DNA of 64,000 nucleotides, taken from positions 202,606 through 266,605 of the forward strand of contig NZ_JAIUZR010000001.1 of NCBI RefSeq assembly GCF_020171465.1, in the 5' to 3' direction. The translations under genes were made by a program, and so were the position numbers. The notes under the pieces are model-generated. The model had not been told where the DNA came from, searched no databases, and saw only the letters and a program-made list of their open reading frames with translations. The DNA comes from Lutimonas saemankumensis (GTDB taxonomy: Bacteria; Bacteroidota; Bacteroidia; Flavobacteriales; Flavobacteriaceae). This document shows, piece by piece, positions 1-8,715 of the stretch. Each line of letters opens with the position of its first letter. Position 1 is the first letter of the stretch.

Positions 1-325
1 TGATAAAAATTTTAGGGGGATTTTTATAAATAGTTTCTTTTATTCTCGGACTGTATCTATTAGGATATCCACCTATATGGGTTATCCATACGCTTAGGCC
101 CTCTATTTTAAATCTGTTGTCGAGTGGAAAAGTTGCTCTGATTTCTTTATCGTCAATATTTCCGTAGACTGCTCTTACCGGACAGATTTCCTGAATCTTA
201 TCTGTAACAGCCAGCTTTCCTATATCCCCTGCATGCCACACTTCATCAACTTCTTTACAATAATTCAAAATTTTTTCATCTATGTAACCATGTGTATCGG
301 AAAGAAGTAAGATTTTCTGGCCCAA
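1..325 (-). CDS. YfcE-type metallophosphoesterase (partial, 3' end outside window)
   Basis: Reading the minus strand from about 325 gives an N-terminus with KILLLSDTHGYID, then WHAGDIG, VYGNIDD and WITHIGGYP. These are the ordered metal-binding motifs (D-x-H, G-D, G-N-x-D, H-x-G) of the small calcineurin-like phosphoesterases of the YfcE/MJ0936 group. About 108 codons are present and the C-terminus is cut by the window edge. The start is uncertain: I chose TTG (323-325), giving MGQKILLLSDTHG; the frame stays open upstream into truA without an ATG. It is divergent from truA. The physiological substrate cannot be told from sequence. Confidence 0.8.
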   Translation of the reverse strand, partial: MGQKILLLSDTHGYIDEKILNYCKEVDEVWHAGDIGKLAVTDKIQEICPVRAVYGNIDDKEIRATFPLDNRFKIEGLSVWITHIGGYPNRYSPRIKETIYKNPPKIFI

Positions 326-376
326 AAGCGTATTGATTTTATTAATTATCTTTGTCAGGCGTAAAATTAACAGTTT

Positions 377-1132
377 TTGAGATACTTTATTGAACTTTCT
401 TATCACGGCAAAAACTATCATGGGTGGCAGATTCAGCCTAATGAAATTTCGGTTCAGGAAGTTATTGAAAAAGCTCTGTCCACATTATTGGGATCCGAAA
501 TAACGGTGATGGGATGTGGTCGTACGGATACCGGTGTGCACGCGGAACAATTCTATCTGCATTTCGATTTTGACGGAATTTTAGATAAAGATAAGTTAAA
601 ATATAAGTTGAATTCTTTTTTGCCAAAGGATATTGCTATTTTTCAGATCTTAAAGGTAAATCCAGAAGCTCATGCCAGATTTGACGCTGTTTCAAGGAGT
701 TACACCTACAGGATCAGTCTAAATAAAAATGTCTTTACATCAGAATTGTCCATGAATTTGAATTTTCCTGATCTGAATGTGGCAAAAATGAATAAGGCAT
801 CAATGATCTTAATGGATCATACTGATTTTAAGTGTTTTTCAAGGACTAAAACTGATGTTAAAACCTATGAATGCACCATCACTGAGGCATTTTGGGAACA
901 AAAAGGGGATGATTTGAATTTTTATATTAGTGCAAATCGTTTTTTAAGAAATATGGTAAGAGCTATTGTAGGAACCTTACTCGAAATAGGAAAAGGTAAA
1001 ATGACCTTAAAGGAATTTAAAGAGGTAATTGAATCAAGAGACAGGTCGAGGGCAGGTGCCTCTGCCAAAGCAAAGGGTTTGTTTTTGACAAGTGTTAAGT
1101 ATCCTGAAAGTGTATTTTTACGTGAATTGTGA
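377..1132 (+). CDS. truA: tRNA pseudouridine(38-40) synthase TruA
   Basis: A 251-residue protein of normal family length. It has the motif GCGRTDTGVHA with the catalytic Asp at residue 51, the N-terminal YHGKNYHGWQ block and the C-terminal RFLRNMVRAIVG block. TruA converts U38, U39 and U40 of tRNA anticodon stems to pseudouridine. The start is a TTG codon at 377; it places the family-typical opening MRYFIELSYHG at residue 1, and no ATG or GTG gives a better fit. The stop at 1130-1132 is followed within 6 nt by the ATG of the ABC exporter, so the two are probably co-transcribed. Confidence 0.95.
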   Translation: MRYFIELSYHGKNYHGWQIQPNEISVQEVIEKALSTLLGSEITVMGCGRTDTGVHAEQFYLHFDFDGILDKDKLKYKLNSFLPKDIAIFQILKVNPEAHARFDAVSRSYTYRISLNKNVFTSELSMNLNFPDLNVAKMNKASMILMDHTDFKCFSRTKTDVKTYECTITEAFWEQKGDDLNFYISANRFLRNMVRAIVGTLLEIGKGKMTLKEFKEVIESRDRSRAGASAKAKGLFLTSVKYPESVFLREL

Positions 1133-1137
1133 AGAAA

Positions 1138-2910
1138 ATGGAGGAAAATAAAAAAGTAATCGGAAAGGTATACGACGTGAAGCTTTTTACAAGGCTGATG
1201 GGCTATGCGAGAAGTTACAGGCTGCAGTTTGCGATCTCCGTAATGGCCGTACTTTCTGTGGCTTTATTTGCTGCCGTAAGACCGGTACTTTTGAAAACTA
1301 TTATTGATGATTTCATTTTCTCAAAAAATGAAGAACAACTTGTTGTTTACATAGGTTTAATGGTACTTGTTCTTTGTTTTGAAGTCATATTCCAGTTTTT
1401 GTTTATTTACTTCGCCAATTGGTTGGGTCAGAGTATCATAAAGGATATGAGGGTGCAACTTTTTGAGCATCTTTTACGTTTCAAAATGAAGTATTTCAAT
1501 ACCTCAGCCGTTGGAAAATTAGTAACGCGAGTCGTATCAGATATTGAAACTATTGCAAGTGTATTCGGACAAGGACTTTTTATGATCATATCTGACCTTC
1601 TCAAGATGCTCGTAGTAGCTTTGGTAATGCTTTACATGAACTGGAAGCTGGCCCTGATTGTATTTGCCATCTTACCGTTGCTGATTTTTGCGACAAAGAT
1701 ATTTCAAAAAGCTATGAAGTCAGCTTTTCAGGAAGTAAGGACTGAAGTCGCCAATTTGAATAGTTTTGTTCAGGAGCGGATCACAGGTATGCGGATTATA
1801 CAGTTATTTTCAAGGGAGAAGATAGAATATGAAAAATTTAGAAGTATTAATGAAAAGCATAAAAGAGCCTGGATCAGGACGGTTTGGTATAATTCGATTT
1901 TTTTCCCGGTCGCAGAGATCCTTCCCTCCATAGCCATTGGCCTGGTAGTTTGGTATGGAGGCTTGAACGCAGCTACCAACAGTTCTGTTACAGCTGGCGA
2001 GATCATCAGTTTTATTATGATGAATAACATGTTGTTCCGACCCTTGAGACAGATCGCCGATAAGTTCAATACCCTTCAAATGGGAATGGTGGCTGCAGAA
2101 CGAGTATTTAAAATTGTTGATGCGGAGGAGACTGAACTGGACAAGGGAGAGATCATGGTTGAGAATTTTAAAGGAAAGGTAAGTTTTGATAATGTGCATT
2201 TTAGCTATGTTCCCGGTGAGGAAGTGATCAAGGGAATTTCATTTGATGTAAAACCCGGGGAAACGGTAGCCATCGTTGGAGCAACAGGGGCGGGTAAGTC
2301 GACGATTATTAACTTATTGAATCGTTTTTACGAAATCGATACGGGATCTATAAAGATTGATGACGTAAAACTTTCTGATTATAACCTGCATGCACTCAGG
2401 GCCCAGATTGCGGTAGTATTACAGGACGTATTTTTATTTTCTGACAGTATCTTCAACAATATAACTTTGAGAGACGATTCTATAAGTCGTGAAGCAGTAG
2501 AAGCTTCTGCGAAAATTATTGGGATTCATGATTTTATTATGTCCCTTCCGGGAGGATATGATTATAATGTTAAGGAAAGAGGTGTTATGCTTTCTGTGGG
2601 CCAAAGGCAATTAATAGCGTTCCTAAGAGCCTCGGTTAGTAAACCGGGTATTTTGATTCTTGATGAGGCCACCTCTTCGATTGACGCTCATTCAGAGAAG
2701 CTTATTCAGGATGCTACTGAAAAAATCACCAAAAACAGAACTTCGATCATTATTGCACACAGGCTGGCAACGATCCAGAAGGCCGATAAGATCATTGTTA
2801 TGGATCAGGGAAAAATTGTTGAACAGGGAACTCATACTGAGCTTCTGGAAAAGAAAGGGTATTACAGTAATTTGTACAATATCCAGTTTGCGCAGAAAAA
2901 AGCAAGCTAA
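1138..2910 (+). CDS. ABC exporter, fused membrane and ATPase domains (MdlB/MsbA-like)
   Basis: About 590 residues: an N-terminal six-helix exporter domain (to about residue 320) followed by a nucleotide-binding domain. Visible motifs are Walker A GATGAGKST near residue 380, a Q-loop in VLQDVFLF, signature LSVGQRQ, Walker B ILILDEATSS and the H-loop IIAHRLAT. The signature has V where LSGGQ is usual (LSVGQ). It forms a homo- or heterodimeric exporter in the inner membrane; the substrate (lipid, peptide or drug) is not predictable. ATG at 1138 is preferred; a GTG at 1129 in the same frame would overlap the truA stop. A short inverted repeat (AAGCT-aatc-AGCTT, 2904-2917) lies over the stop and the convergent cdaA end. 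Confidence 0.9.
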   Translation: MEENKKVIGKVYDVKLFTRLMGYARSYRLQFAISVMAVLSVALFAAVRPVLLKTIIDDFIFSKNEEQLVVYIGLMVLVLCFEVIFQFLFIYFANWLGQSIIKDMRVQLFEHLLRFKMKYFNTSAVGKLVTRVVSDIETIASVFGQGLFMIISDLLKMLVVALVMLYMNWKLALIVFAILPLLIFATKIFQKAMKSAFQEVRTEVANLNSFVQERITGMRIIQLFSREKIEYEKFRSINEKHKRAWIRTVWYNSIFFPVAEILPSIAIGLVVWYGGLNAATNSSVTAGEIISFIMMNNMLFRPLRQIADKFNTLQMGMVAAERVFKIVDAEETELDKGEIMVENFKGKVSFDNVHFSYVPGEEVIKGISFDVKPGETVAIVGATGAGKSTIINLLNRFYEIDTGSIKIDDVKLSDYNLHALRAQIAVVLQDVFLFSDSIFNNITLRDDSISREAVEASAKIIGIHDFIMSLPGGYDYNVKERGVMLSVGQRQLIAFLRASVSKPGILILDEATSSIDAHSEKLIQDATEKITKNRTSIIIAHRLATIQKADKIIVMDQGKIVEQGTHTELLEKKGYYSNLYNIQFAQKKAS

Positions 2911-2915
2911 TCAGC

Positions 2916-3701
2916 TTAATAATTCAAATCGTCTTTGATCAGTTCGGTTAATTCGGAAAAATCTTCGTAGAGAATGAAAGCTCCATTATTGATGTAAGAA
3001 ACCTGCCCTGATTCTTCAGAAACTATAAGGGCAAGAGCATCTGTTCTTGTTGTGATGCCAAGACCGGCCCTGTGCCTCAATCCAAAATGAGCAGGAATTT
3101 CAATGGTATTCTCAATTGGAAGGATCACCCTTGTTGCCGTTATAATGTTGTTTTCAACGACGATAGCTCCGTCATGAAGAGGGCTGTTTTTATAAAATAT
3201 ACTTTTCAAAATTGGCTTGTTCACTTTTATTTCCATTTCATCCCCTGTCATTTTTACAAATTCAAGGCTATTGTTCCTTTTCAGTACAATCAGGGCCCCG
3301 GTTTTGATTTTTCCCATTTCTTCACAGAATCTGACGATTTCATCAATGTGATTATTGGCGGCTATTTCTGTTCTAAAAAACTTAAAATTCTTTAGAATAC
3401 CTTTTTTAGAAGCAATATTGGTAGATCCAACCATTAAAAGGAACTTCCTTATCTCCTGCTGAAATACAATAATAAGGGCAATAAAACCTCCGCCCAAAAA
3501 CTTACCCAGAATATCGCTGAGAAGTTCCATTTCCAGAGCCTGAGTGAGTTTCCATATTAAATAAATTATGGCAATTCCGATAAATATGTTGATGGCTGCG
3601 GTGCCTCTGATTAATCGAAATATATAAAAAAGTAAAACGGCAACTAAAACGATGTCAAGAATGTCTAAGAAGCTGATGTTTAAAAAAGTAATTTGATCCA
3701 A
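2916..3701 (-). CDS. cdaA: diadenylate cyclase CdaA (c-di-AMP synthase)
   Basis: 261 residues of the YbbP/CdaA (DacA) type: three predicted N-terminal membrane helices (about 10-85), then a DAC domain with the hallmark DGA (177-179) and RHR (209-211) motifs. It condenses two ATP into c-di-AMP at the membrane. It is the last gene of a minus-strand run LOG-folP-lipoprotein-cdaA, and no cdaR/glmM neighbour of the Firmicutes type is present. c-di-AMP commonly controls potassium and osmolyte transport; trkA/trkH lie 13 kb away, but a link here is only inference. Confidence 0.93.
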   Translation of the reverse strand: MDQITFLNISFLDILDIVLVAVLLFYIFRLIRGTAAINIFIGIAIIYLIWKLTQALEMELLSDILGKFLGGGFIALIIVFQQEIRKFLLMVGSTNIASKKGILKNFKFFRTEIAANNHIDEIVRFCEEMGKIKTGALIVLKRNNSLEFVKMTGDEMEIKVNKPILKSIFYKNSPLHDGAIVVENNIITATRVILPIENTIEIPAHFGLRHRAGLGITTRTDALALIVSEESGQVSYINNGAFILYEDFSELTELIKDDLNY

Positions 3702-3729
3702 TCTGAGCTAGTTTTTGTAAATGTATGAA

Positions 3730-4416
3730 TTATTTTACAGTAAGTAAATACTCTGTTGAAGACGTGATTATTTCATTTTCATTTAAGTATGCCTTAAGGC
3801 TTAAATAATCCTCATAGACAGTTTCTCCACTGTAATTCAGTATTAAGAAAGCATCACTGTTTTCCTCTTTCTCGACAGAGGGAGAGGGCTCTATTCGTTT
3901 CAGAATTGCTCCTATTGAATCCCTGGAAATGATCTGATTGTTAATTTTTACCAATTTTTCCTGAAGCTGAATGATGACAATTTCATTTTTTATCGATGAC
4001 AGCTCCCGAGGAAAGGAATCTTTATCAATTATATTAAAGTTGGTTTCGGTAAAGGAGAACAGCGAAATTTTCTTTCCCGAAAGGTTGGCATAACTGAAAT
4101 AGCTTTCCATATTTCCTTTTTTATGCATGGAGGGTTTGTTTTTGTCTTCCTGCATTTTTATAAGTAAGGGCACTATATCTTTCATTGGGAGCCTTTTGTC
4201 AATATGAAAGATCCAATGTGTATTGATGATTTTATTATTCTTGTTAAGCCTGGGAACAACACCGTTTTCCGTACTGTCTCTGAAGATCCAGATACTTGAG
4301 TGGTTTTGAATTTCGGAAAGCCCGGGACTACTGATCTGAGGTAATTGGATTTCTTGTTTTTTACAACCGGAGAGTGCTGTCAAGAGTATTAGAATTAGAA
4401 CATTTTTTTTATTCAT
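3730..4416 (-). CDS. putative lipoprotein of unknown function between folP and cdaA
   Basis: 228 residues. The N-terminus is Lys-rich with a hydrophobic stretch and a lipobox ending in SGC at about residue 18, so it is probably a lipoprotein. I do not recognise the family. The C-terminal third (strand-helix-strand pattern ending STEYLLTV) faintly recalls the periplasmic domain of ExbD/TolR proteins, but I would not assign it on that. The start overlaps the end of folP by 8 nt and cdaA follows 28 nt later, so it is almost certainly translated from the same message as both. Function open; a role near the c-di-AMP cyclase is inference from position only. Confidence 0.7.
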   Translation of the reverse strand: MNKKNVLILILLTALSGCKKQEIQLPQISSPGLSEIQNHSSIWIFRDSTENGVVPRLNKNNKIINTHWIFHIDKRLPMKDIVPLLIKMQEDKNKPSMHKKGNMESYFSYANLSGKKISLFSFTETNFNIIDKDSFPRELSSIKNEIVIIQLQEKLVKINNQIISRDSIGAILKRIEPSPSVEKEENSDAFLILNYSGETVYEDYLSLKAYLNENEIITSSTEYLLTVK

Positions 4417-5251
4417 GGGGTATTTGGGAATCTTTCATTTTTTGAATTATTTCAACGGCCTCAACCGCTTCTTTGATGTCATGGACCCTTAAAATATGGG
4501 CTCCTTTCAAAAGCGCGATGGTATTTGCAACTGTGGTGGCATTTAAAGCTTTTTCCGGATCAATTTCAAGTAATCTATAAAGCATTGATTTTCGTGATAT
4601 ACCGGTCAGGATTGGTAGGTTTAGGGTTTTCAAAAAGTCAAGTTTACCTAAAAGCTCATAATTCTGCTGAAGGTTCTTGCTGAACCCAAATCCCGGATCA
4701 ATGATCAGGTCATTAACTCCCATTTGGCGTAGTTCAAAAACTTTTTCAGAAAAATAAAAAATCATTTCCTTAACCAGGTTTTTATAAGTGCTATGCTGCT
4801 GCATGGTCTGGGGAGATCCTTTCATGTGCATCAGTACATAAGGTACCTGAAGCTGAGCAATCGTCGGAAACATTTCCATGTCTAGTCCGCCTCCTGATAT
4901 ATCATTGACCATGCATGCTCCGTTTATTACCGCTTCACGGGCGACATGACTGCGAAAGGTATCGACTGAGACTCTGATTTCAGGAAATTCTTTAATGACA
5001 GCTTTTAGGGGCCCTATGAGCCTTTTTAATTCCTCTTCCCCTGATATGTTTTTGGCATTAGGTCTGGATGAGTAGGCTCCCAGGTCTATAAAATCGGCAC
5101 CTTCCACACTCATTTTCTCAACCTGCTTCAGTATGGCCTTTTCGTTTCTGTATTTACCTCCGTCATAAAAGGAGTCAGGCGTAAGGTTCAGGATCCCCAT
5201 GACCTTTGGCCGGCTTAGATCGATTAATTCACCTTTACAATTGATATACAT
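4409..5251 (-). CDS. folP: dihydropteroate synthase
   Basis: 280 residues with the family blocks MGILNLTPDSFYDGG (pterin/pyrophosphate loop), DLGAYSSRP, VSVDTFR, NDISGG, YVLMHMKG, IIDPGFGFSK and GISRKS. It joins 4-aminobenzoate to 6-hydroxymethyl-dihydropterin pyrophosphate in folate synthesis and is the sulfonamide target. The usual GAxSTRPG loop is written here GAYSSRPN. It lies 12 nt after the LOG gene and overlaps the next lipoprotein gene by 8 nt, so it sits in a four-gene minus-strand operon. Confidence 0.95.
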   Translation of the reverse strand: MYINCKGELIDLSRPKVMGILNLTPDSFYDGGKYRNEKAILKQVEKMSVEGADFIDLGAYSSRPNAKNISGEEELKRLIGPLKAVIKEFPEIRVSVDTFRSHVAREAVINGACMVNDISGGGLDMEMFPTIAQLQVPYVLMHMKGSPQTMQQHSTYKNLVKEMIFYFSEKVFELRQMGVNDLIIDPGFGFSKNLQQNYELLGKLDFLKTLNLPILTGISRKSMLYRLLEIDPEKALNATTVANTIALLKGAHILRVHDIKEAVEAVEIIQKMKDSQIPHE

Positions 5252-5263
5252 AGTAAAATAACT

Positions 5264-5848
5264 TTACCTGCTGGCTACCTTATTAATTACTTCGGCGACT
5301 TTTGGCGCCTGGTATGCCTGCATTTTCTTTATTAATTCTTCAACATTGTCGCTGATGATGATCATATCGCGATTTTCTTTTTTTAAGAAGCCTTCTTCCA
5401 CCATGTGTTCTAACTGGAGCAAGGTATGTTTGAAAAAATTATTGGTATTCAATATTCCGATCGCCTTTCTTTCAATTCCGAGCTGGCCCAGGGTCAGAGC
5501 CTCAAAAATCTCATCCAGGGTACCAAAACCACCCGGCAAGGCAATATATCCATCCACTAATTTACTGATCCGTACTTTTCTTTTTGACATTTTTCGAGTG
5601 ACGATCATCTGAGAAATTTTGGTGTGAGCTACTTCCTCATGTTTTAACAAACCGGGAATAACACCAATGACTTCGGCATTGTTCCTGATCATGGTGTCTG
5701 CAAGCACACCCATAATGCCAATTTTACCTCCTCCATAAACCAGGCCGATCCCTTCTTTAGAAAAACATTCACCCAATTCTACTGCGGCCTCCGCATAATC
5801 TTTTTTAAAGCCTTTACTCGAGCCGCAAAAAACAGCAATTCTATTCAT
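5264..5848 (-). CDS. LOG-family (TIGR00730) nucleotide phosphoribohydrolase
   Basis: 194 residues, Rossmann fold. It has the N-terminal VFCGSSKG block, VYGGGKIGIMG and the catalytic signature PGGFGTLDEIFE (about 105-116), with an upstream MSKRK motif. The family hydrolyses nucleoside 5'-monophosphates to base plus ribose 5-phosphate (LOG, cytokinin riboside monophosphate phosphoribohydrolase); it was long mis-annotated as lysine decarboxylase. First gene of the run LOG-folP-lipoprotein-cdaA and divergent from the DUF1599 gene over a 117-nt AT-rich spacer. Confidence 0.88.
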   Translation of the reverse strand: MNRIAVFCGSSKGFKKDYAEAAVELGECFSKEGIGLVYGGGKIGIMGVLADTMIRNNAEVIGVIPGLLKHEEVAHTKISQMIVTRKMSKRKVRISKLVDGYIALPGGFGTLDEIFEALTLGQLGIERKAIGILNTNNFFKHTLLQLEHMVEEGFLKKENRDMIIISDNVEELIKKMQAYQAPKVAEVINKVASR

Positions 5849-5965
5849 TTTACAGGGATTTTAAGGATATATATTTTGTAAAAATAAGGAAACCGAAGAT
5901 ATTATATCATTAGATTTTTATAAATTCGTTTCCATATTAATTTAATACTTCTGATTTCAAAATAC

Positions 5966-6502
5966 ATGCAGAATACGTCCAAGCAATATGATGAAGTGAC
6001 GTCAAGATGTCGCTCACTTTTCATAAACAAAATGAGTGATTATGGAAGCGCCTGGAGAATACTGAGACTTCCATCGTTAACGGATCAGATTTTTATAAAA
6101 GCACAACGCATACGTCAGTTACAGGAAAATAAAACCAGGAAAGTAGATGAAGGAGAAGCGCCCGAATTTATTGGCATCATCAATTATTCGATCATGGCTC
6201 TGATTCAGTTGGAGGAGGGGGTTGCTGAGCAACCGGATATCGATGTGGATAAAGCAACTGAACTTTATGACAAACATATTGCTCAGACCAAGGCATTGAT
6301 GGAAAATAAGAATCACGACTACGGAGAGGCATGGAGAGACATGCGTATCAGTTCGCTTACTGATTTGATTCTTCAGAAGTTACTCAGAGTCAAGCAAATT
6401 GAAGATAACGAAGGTAAAACGATTGTATCCGAAGGAATCGATGCCAATTACCAGGATATGATCAATTATGCCATTTTTGCTTTGATACTCATGGATGAAT
6501 AA
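5966..6502 (+). CDS. DUF1599 protein with two tandem repeats
   Basis: 178 residues made of two copies of the same module, about 1-88 and 95-178. Each has a helix with KxxDYGxAWR followed by RxxSLTDxIxxKxxRxxQ and ends in a YSIMALI or YAIFALI helix. This matches DUF1599, a family typical of Bacteroidota and possibly a nucleotide-binding MazG-like helical fold. The biochemical role is unknown. It is 12 nt upstream of the DoxX-like gene, a pairing common in this phylum. Confidence 0.85.
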   Translation: MQNTSKQYDEVTSRCRSLFINKMSDYGSAWRILRLPSLTDQIFIKAQRIRQLQENKTRKVDEGEAPEFIGIINYSIMALIQLEEGVAEQPDIDVDKATELYDKHIAQTKALMENKNHDYGEAWRDMRISSLTDLILQKLLRVKQIEDNEGKTIVSEGIDANYQDMINYAIFALILMDE

Positions 6503-6514
6503 TTCGATGCCTTT

Positions 6515-7615
6515 ATGAATATACTTACCCAAATTATAAGACTTTTAGTTTCAGTTACCTTTATTTTCTCCGGATTCGTCAAATTGGTTGACCCCTTGGG
6601 TTCAGCCTATAAATTTGAAGAATATTTTGGAGCGGATGTGCTTAATCTCGAGTTTTTAAGCCCGTTTGCACTGGAGTTTTCCATCTTGCTGATTTTAGCC
6701 GAAATTATGCTTGGGGTAATGCTGTTGGTTGGGTTCAAGGCAAAGTTAACGGTTTGGAGTTTGTTCGGAATATCCTTGATATTTCTATTTTTAACCTGGT
6801 ATTCAGCTTATTACGACAAGGTGACGGACTGTGGTTGTTTTGGAGATGCTATAACACTCACGCCCTGGGAAACTTTTTACAAGAATATCATTCTTATAGT
6901 TTTGGTGATCTATTTGCTGATCAGGGTGTATGATATTCAATCCCTTTTCTCTGATATTTTTGCAAAGCGGGCCAGTTTGATTTCTTTAGTGGTTTTTGTG
7001 GGAATCATCGCTTATGTATTAAGATATCTACCTATTATTGATTTCAGGGCCTACGCCGTTGGGAAGAACATTCCGGAAGGCATGATAATTCCTGAAGATG
7101 CCGAGAAACCTGTTTTTGAAGACACCTGGGTCTACAATGTGGACGGAGAGGACAGAGTCTTTACTACGGAAGAAAAACCTTGGAATATTGAAGGAGCAAC
7201 ATTTGTTGACCGAAAGACCAGGACATTAAAAGAGGGTTATGTTCCGCCAATACATGATTTCACCATGGAACGGGATGGTGAGGACCTTACGGAGCAACTC
7301 ATGCAAAAGGAGAAGCTGATGCTTATAGTGGCTTATAACCTTAGGAAATCAAATGAAGATGGTTTAAAGAAAATCAAATCCCTGTCGGACAGAGCAATGG
7401 AAAAAGGATTTAGCGTATATTGTTTTTCCGCATCGACGCTGGATGAATATGAGGTAATAAAGAACAAATTTCAATTGGATTTTGACCTCTTGTTTTGCGA
7501 TGAGACAACTTTGAAGACGATAGTAAGGTCAAATCCCGGAATTGTTACTCTGAATAAAGGTACCATTACAGGAAAATGGTCTTGGAGACAAGCAGAGCGT
7601 GTAACTTTAGATTAG
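6515..7615 (+). CDS. DoxX/MauE-like membrane protein, BT_3928 type
   Basis: 366 residues. The N-terminal half has about four or five membrane helices of DoxX type with a conserved CGCFG between helices (DCGCFGDAI). The C-terminal part, from about 245, looks like a thioredoxin-like fold (LMLIVAYNL ... LLFCDE ... PGIVTLNKGTI) but lacks a CxxC pair. The family is linked to redox or disulfide functions; no reaction is proven for this type. It sits between DUF1599 and crcB; in many relatives the next gene is tpiA. Confidence 0.82.
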   Translation: MNILTQIIRLLVSVTFIFSGFVKLVDPLGSAYKFEEYFGADVLNLEFLSPFALEFSILLILAEIMLGVMLLVGFKAKLTVWSLFGISLIFLFLTWYSAYYDKVTDCGCFGDAITLTPWETFYKNIILIVLVIYLLIRVYDIQSLFSDIFAKRASLISLVVFVGIIAYVLRYLPIIDFRAYAVGKNIPEGMIIPEDAEKPVFEDTWVYNVDGEDRVFTTEEKPWNIEGATFVDRKTRTLKEGYVPPIHDFTMERDGEDLTEQLMQKEKLMLIVAYNLRKSNEDGLKKIKSLSDRAMEKGFSVYCFSASTLDEYEVIKNKFQLDFDLLFCDETTLKTIVRSNPGIVTLNKGTITGKWSWRQAERVTLD

Positions 7616-7621
7616 ATTGTA

Positions 7622-7993
7622 ATGAAACAGGTATTGTTAGTGTTTATTGGTGGGGGACTGGGCAGTGTTGCACGTTATCTGATCAGTTTAAAGCTCAACA
7701 ACTTTGAAAATGCCATACCCTATGGTACGCTTTTAGCCAATATACTGGGAAGCCTTTTGATTGGAATAATTTTTGGATACTCTGCAAAAAGCGGATATTT
7801 AAACGAAAACCACTCACTTTTTCTGGCAACGGGTTTCTGCGGAGGGTTTACAACCTTCTCTACTTTTGCCTATGAAAATCATGTTTACATCAAAGGGGGA
7901 GATTATTTTGGTATGCTGCCCTATTTGATAGCCACTTTTATACTAGCCATATCAGCCGTATTTTTGGGGATGTACGCTTCTAAACTTCTTTAA
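7622..7993 (+). CDS. crcB: fluoride channel/exporter CrcB (Fluc)
   Basis: 123 residues, four membrane helices. The Fluc signatures are all present: GGGLGSVARY near the N-terminus, GTLLANILGS (the conserved Asn of the pore) and GFCGGFTTFSTF with the central-sodium and Phe-box region. It works as an antiparallel dual-topology dimer that lets fluoride leave the cytoplasm. It starts 6 nt after the DoxX-like gene, so no room remains for a fluoride riboswitch in front. Its end overlaps by 4 nt with the convergent DUF1684 gene. Confidence 0.95.
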   Translation: MKQVLLVFIGGGLGSVARYLISLKLNNFENAIPYGTLLANILGSLLIGIIFGYSAKSGYLNENHSLFLATGFCGGFTTFSTFAYENHVYIKGGDYFGMLPYLIATFILAISAVFLGMYASKLL

Positions 7994-8595
7994 TGACCCT
8001 TAAAAGATTTTACTCCGGCCTGTACTTTAATATCGAGATGATTATTTTTTGGGGGAACAGGACATGAGTATTTGCTGTTGTATGCACAATAGGGATTGTA
8101 AGCCTGATTAAAATCTATTTCAATAGTCTTTCCCTCGGGAAGATTGAGGTCTAAATACCGACCACCACCATAAGACCCGGCTCCGTTTGTAAGATCTGTA
8201 AAGGGCAGAAACAGGTAATCTTCATATTCCGGAGTGAGCATTAATTTTTCATTTTGATAGATTTCAAGGCTATGCTGTTTTCCTTTTAGTTCAAATTTTG
8301 CCGTTGCGTACAGGCGATATACAGGAAGCCTGTCTGTTGTTGTTTTCATTTTGAACGGTTTACTGTCTTTATGGAGAGTCAGTGAAGCAGTAACTATATA
8401 TGTGCTATCAATAGGATAGAATTCCAGAGATTCAAAATTGGCGAAATCCTCTTCGGTAAGAGGAGATTCTTCCTTGCTTGAAAATTCTTTGTTCAGTTTA
8501 TGCTGGAATTTCTTTGCATTTTTAAATTTGTTTGTTTCCTGAGAAAAAGCCAGAGAGAATATGAAAAAGGAAATAAGAAATAAAATATTCTTCAT
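7990..8595 (-). CDS. secreted DUF1684 protein
   Basis: About 201 residues from the ATG at 8593-8595, which gives MKNILFLISFFIFSLAFSQ, a clean signal peptide; the 16-codon upstream extension is less likely. The body carries the DUF1684 blocks YGGGRYLDL, IDFNQAYNPYCAYN and SCPVPPKNNHLDI. The family is widespread and its function is unknown. It is a single gene, convergent with crcB and divergent from the MFS transporter. Confidence 0.85.
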   Translation of the reverse strand: MKNILFLISFFIFSLAFSQETNKFKNAKKFQHKLNKEFSSKEESPLTEEDFANFESLEFYPIDSTYIVTASLTLHKDSKPFKMKTTTDRLPVYRLYATAKFELKGKQHSLEIYQNEKLMLTPEYEDYLFLPFTDLTNGAGSYGGGRYLDLNLPEGKTIEIDFNQAYNPYCAYNSKYSCPVPPKNNHLDIKVQAGVKSFKGH

Positions 8596-8682
8596 GGATG
8601 TATTTTTAAACCAAATATACCTATAAAAATCTGAAGATATCAAGTTCTTATTCCTTTATAGAGACATTCAATTAAAATAGAT

Positions 8683-8711
8683 TTTGAGAGTGTTTAGAAA
8701 GCATATCTTTA
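8683..8711 (+). promoter_or_regulatory. possible Bacteroidota-type promoter before the MFS gene
   Basis: TTTG (8683-8686), 17 nt, then TATCTTTA (8704-8711), close to the TTTG-N19-TAnnTTTG pattern. The start codon follows only 4 nt later, so transcription from here would give a message with almost no leader. Confidence 0.35.
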
Positions 8712-8715
8712 CAAA

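Noticed and set aside
1770..2199. Two overlapping minus-strand reading frames inside the ABC exporter gene
   Set aside because: They lie entirely within a gene with complete ABC motifs and show no domain or signal of their own.
7616..7621. Fluoride riboswitch in front of crcB
   Set aside because: Only 6 nt separate crcB from the preceding stop codon, which is too short for a riboswitch.
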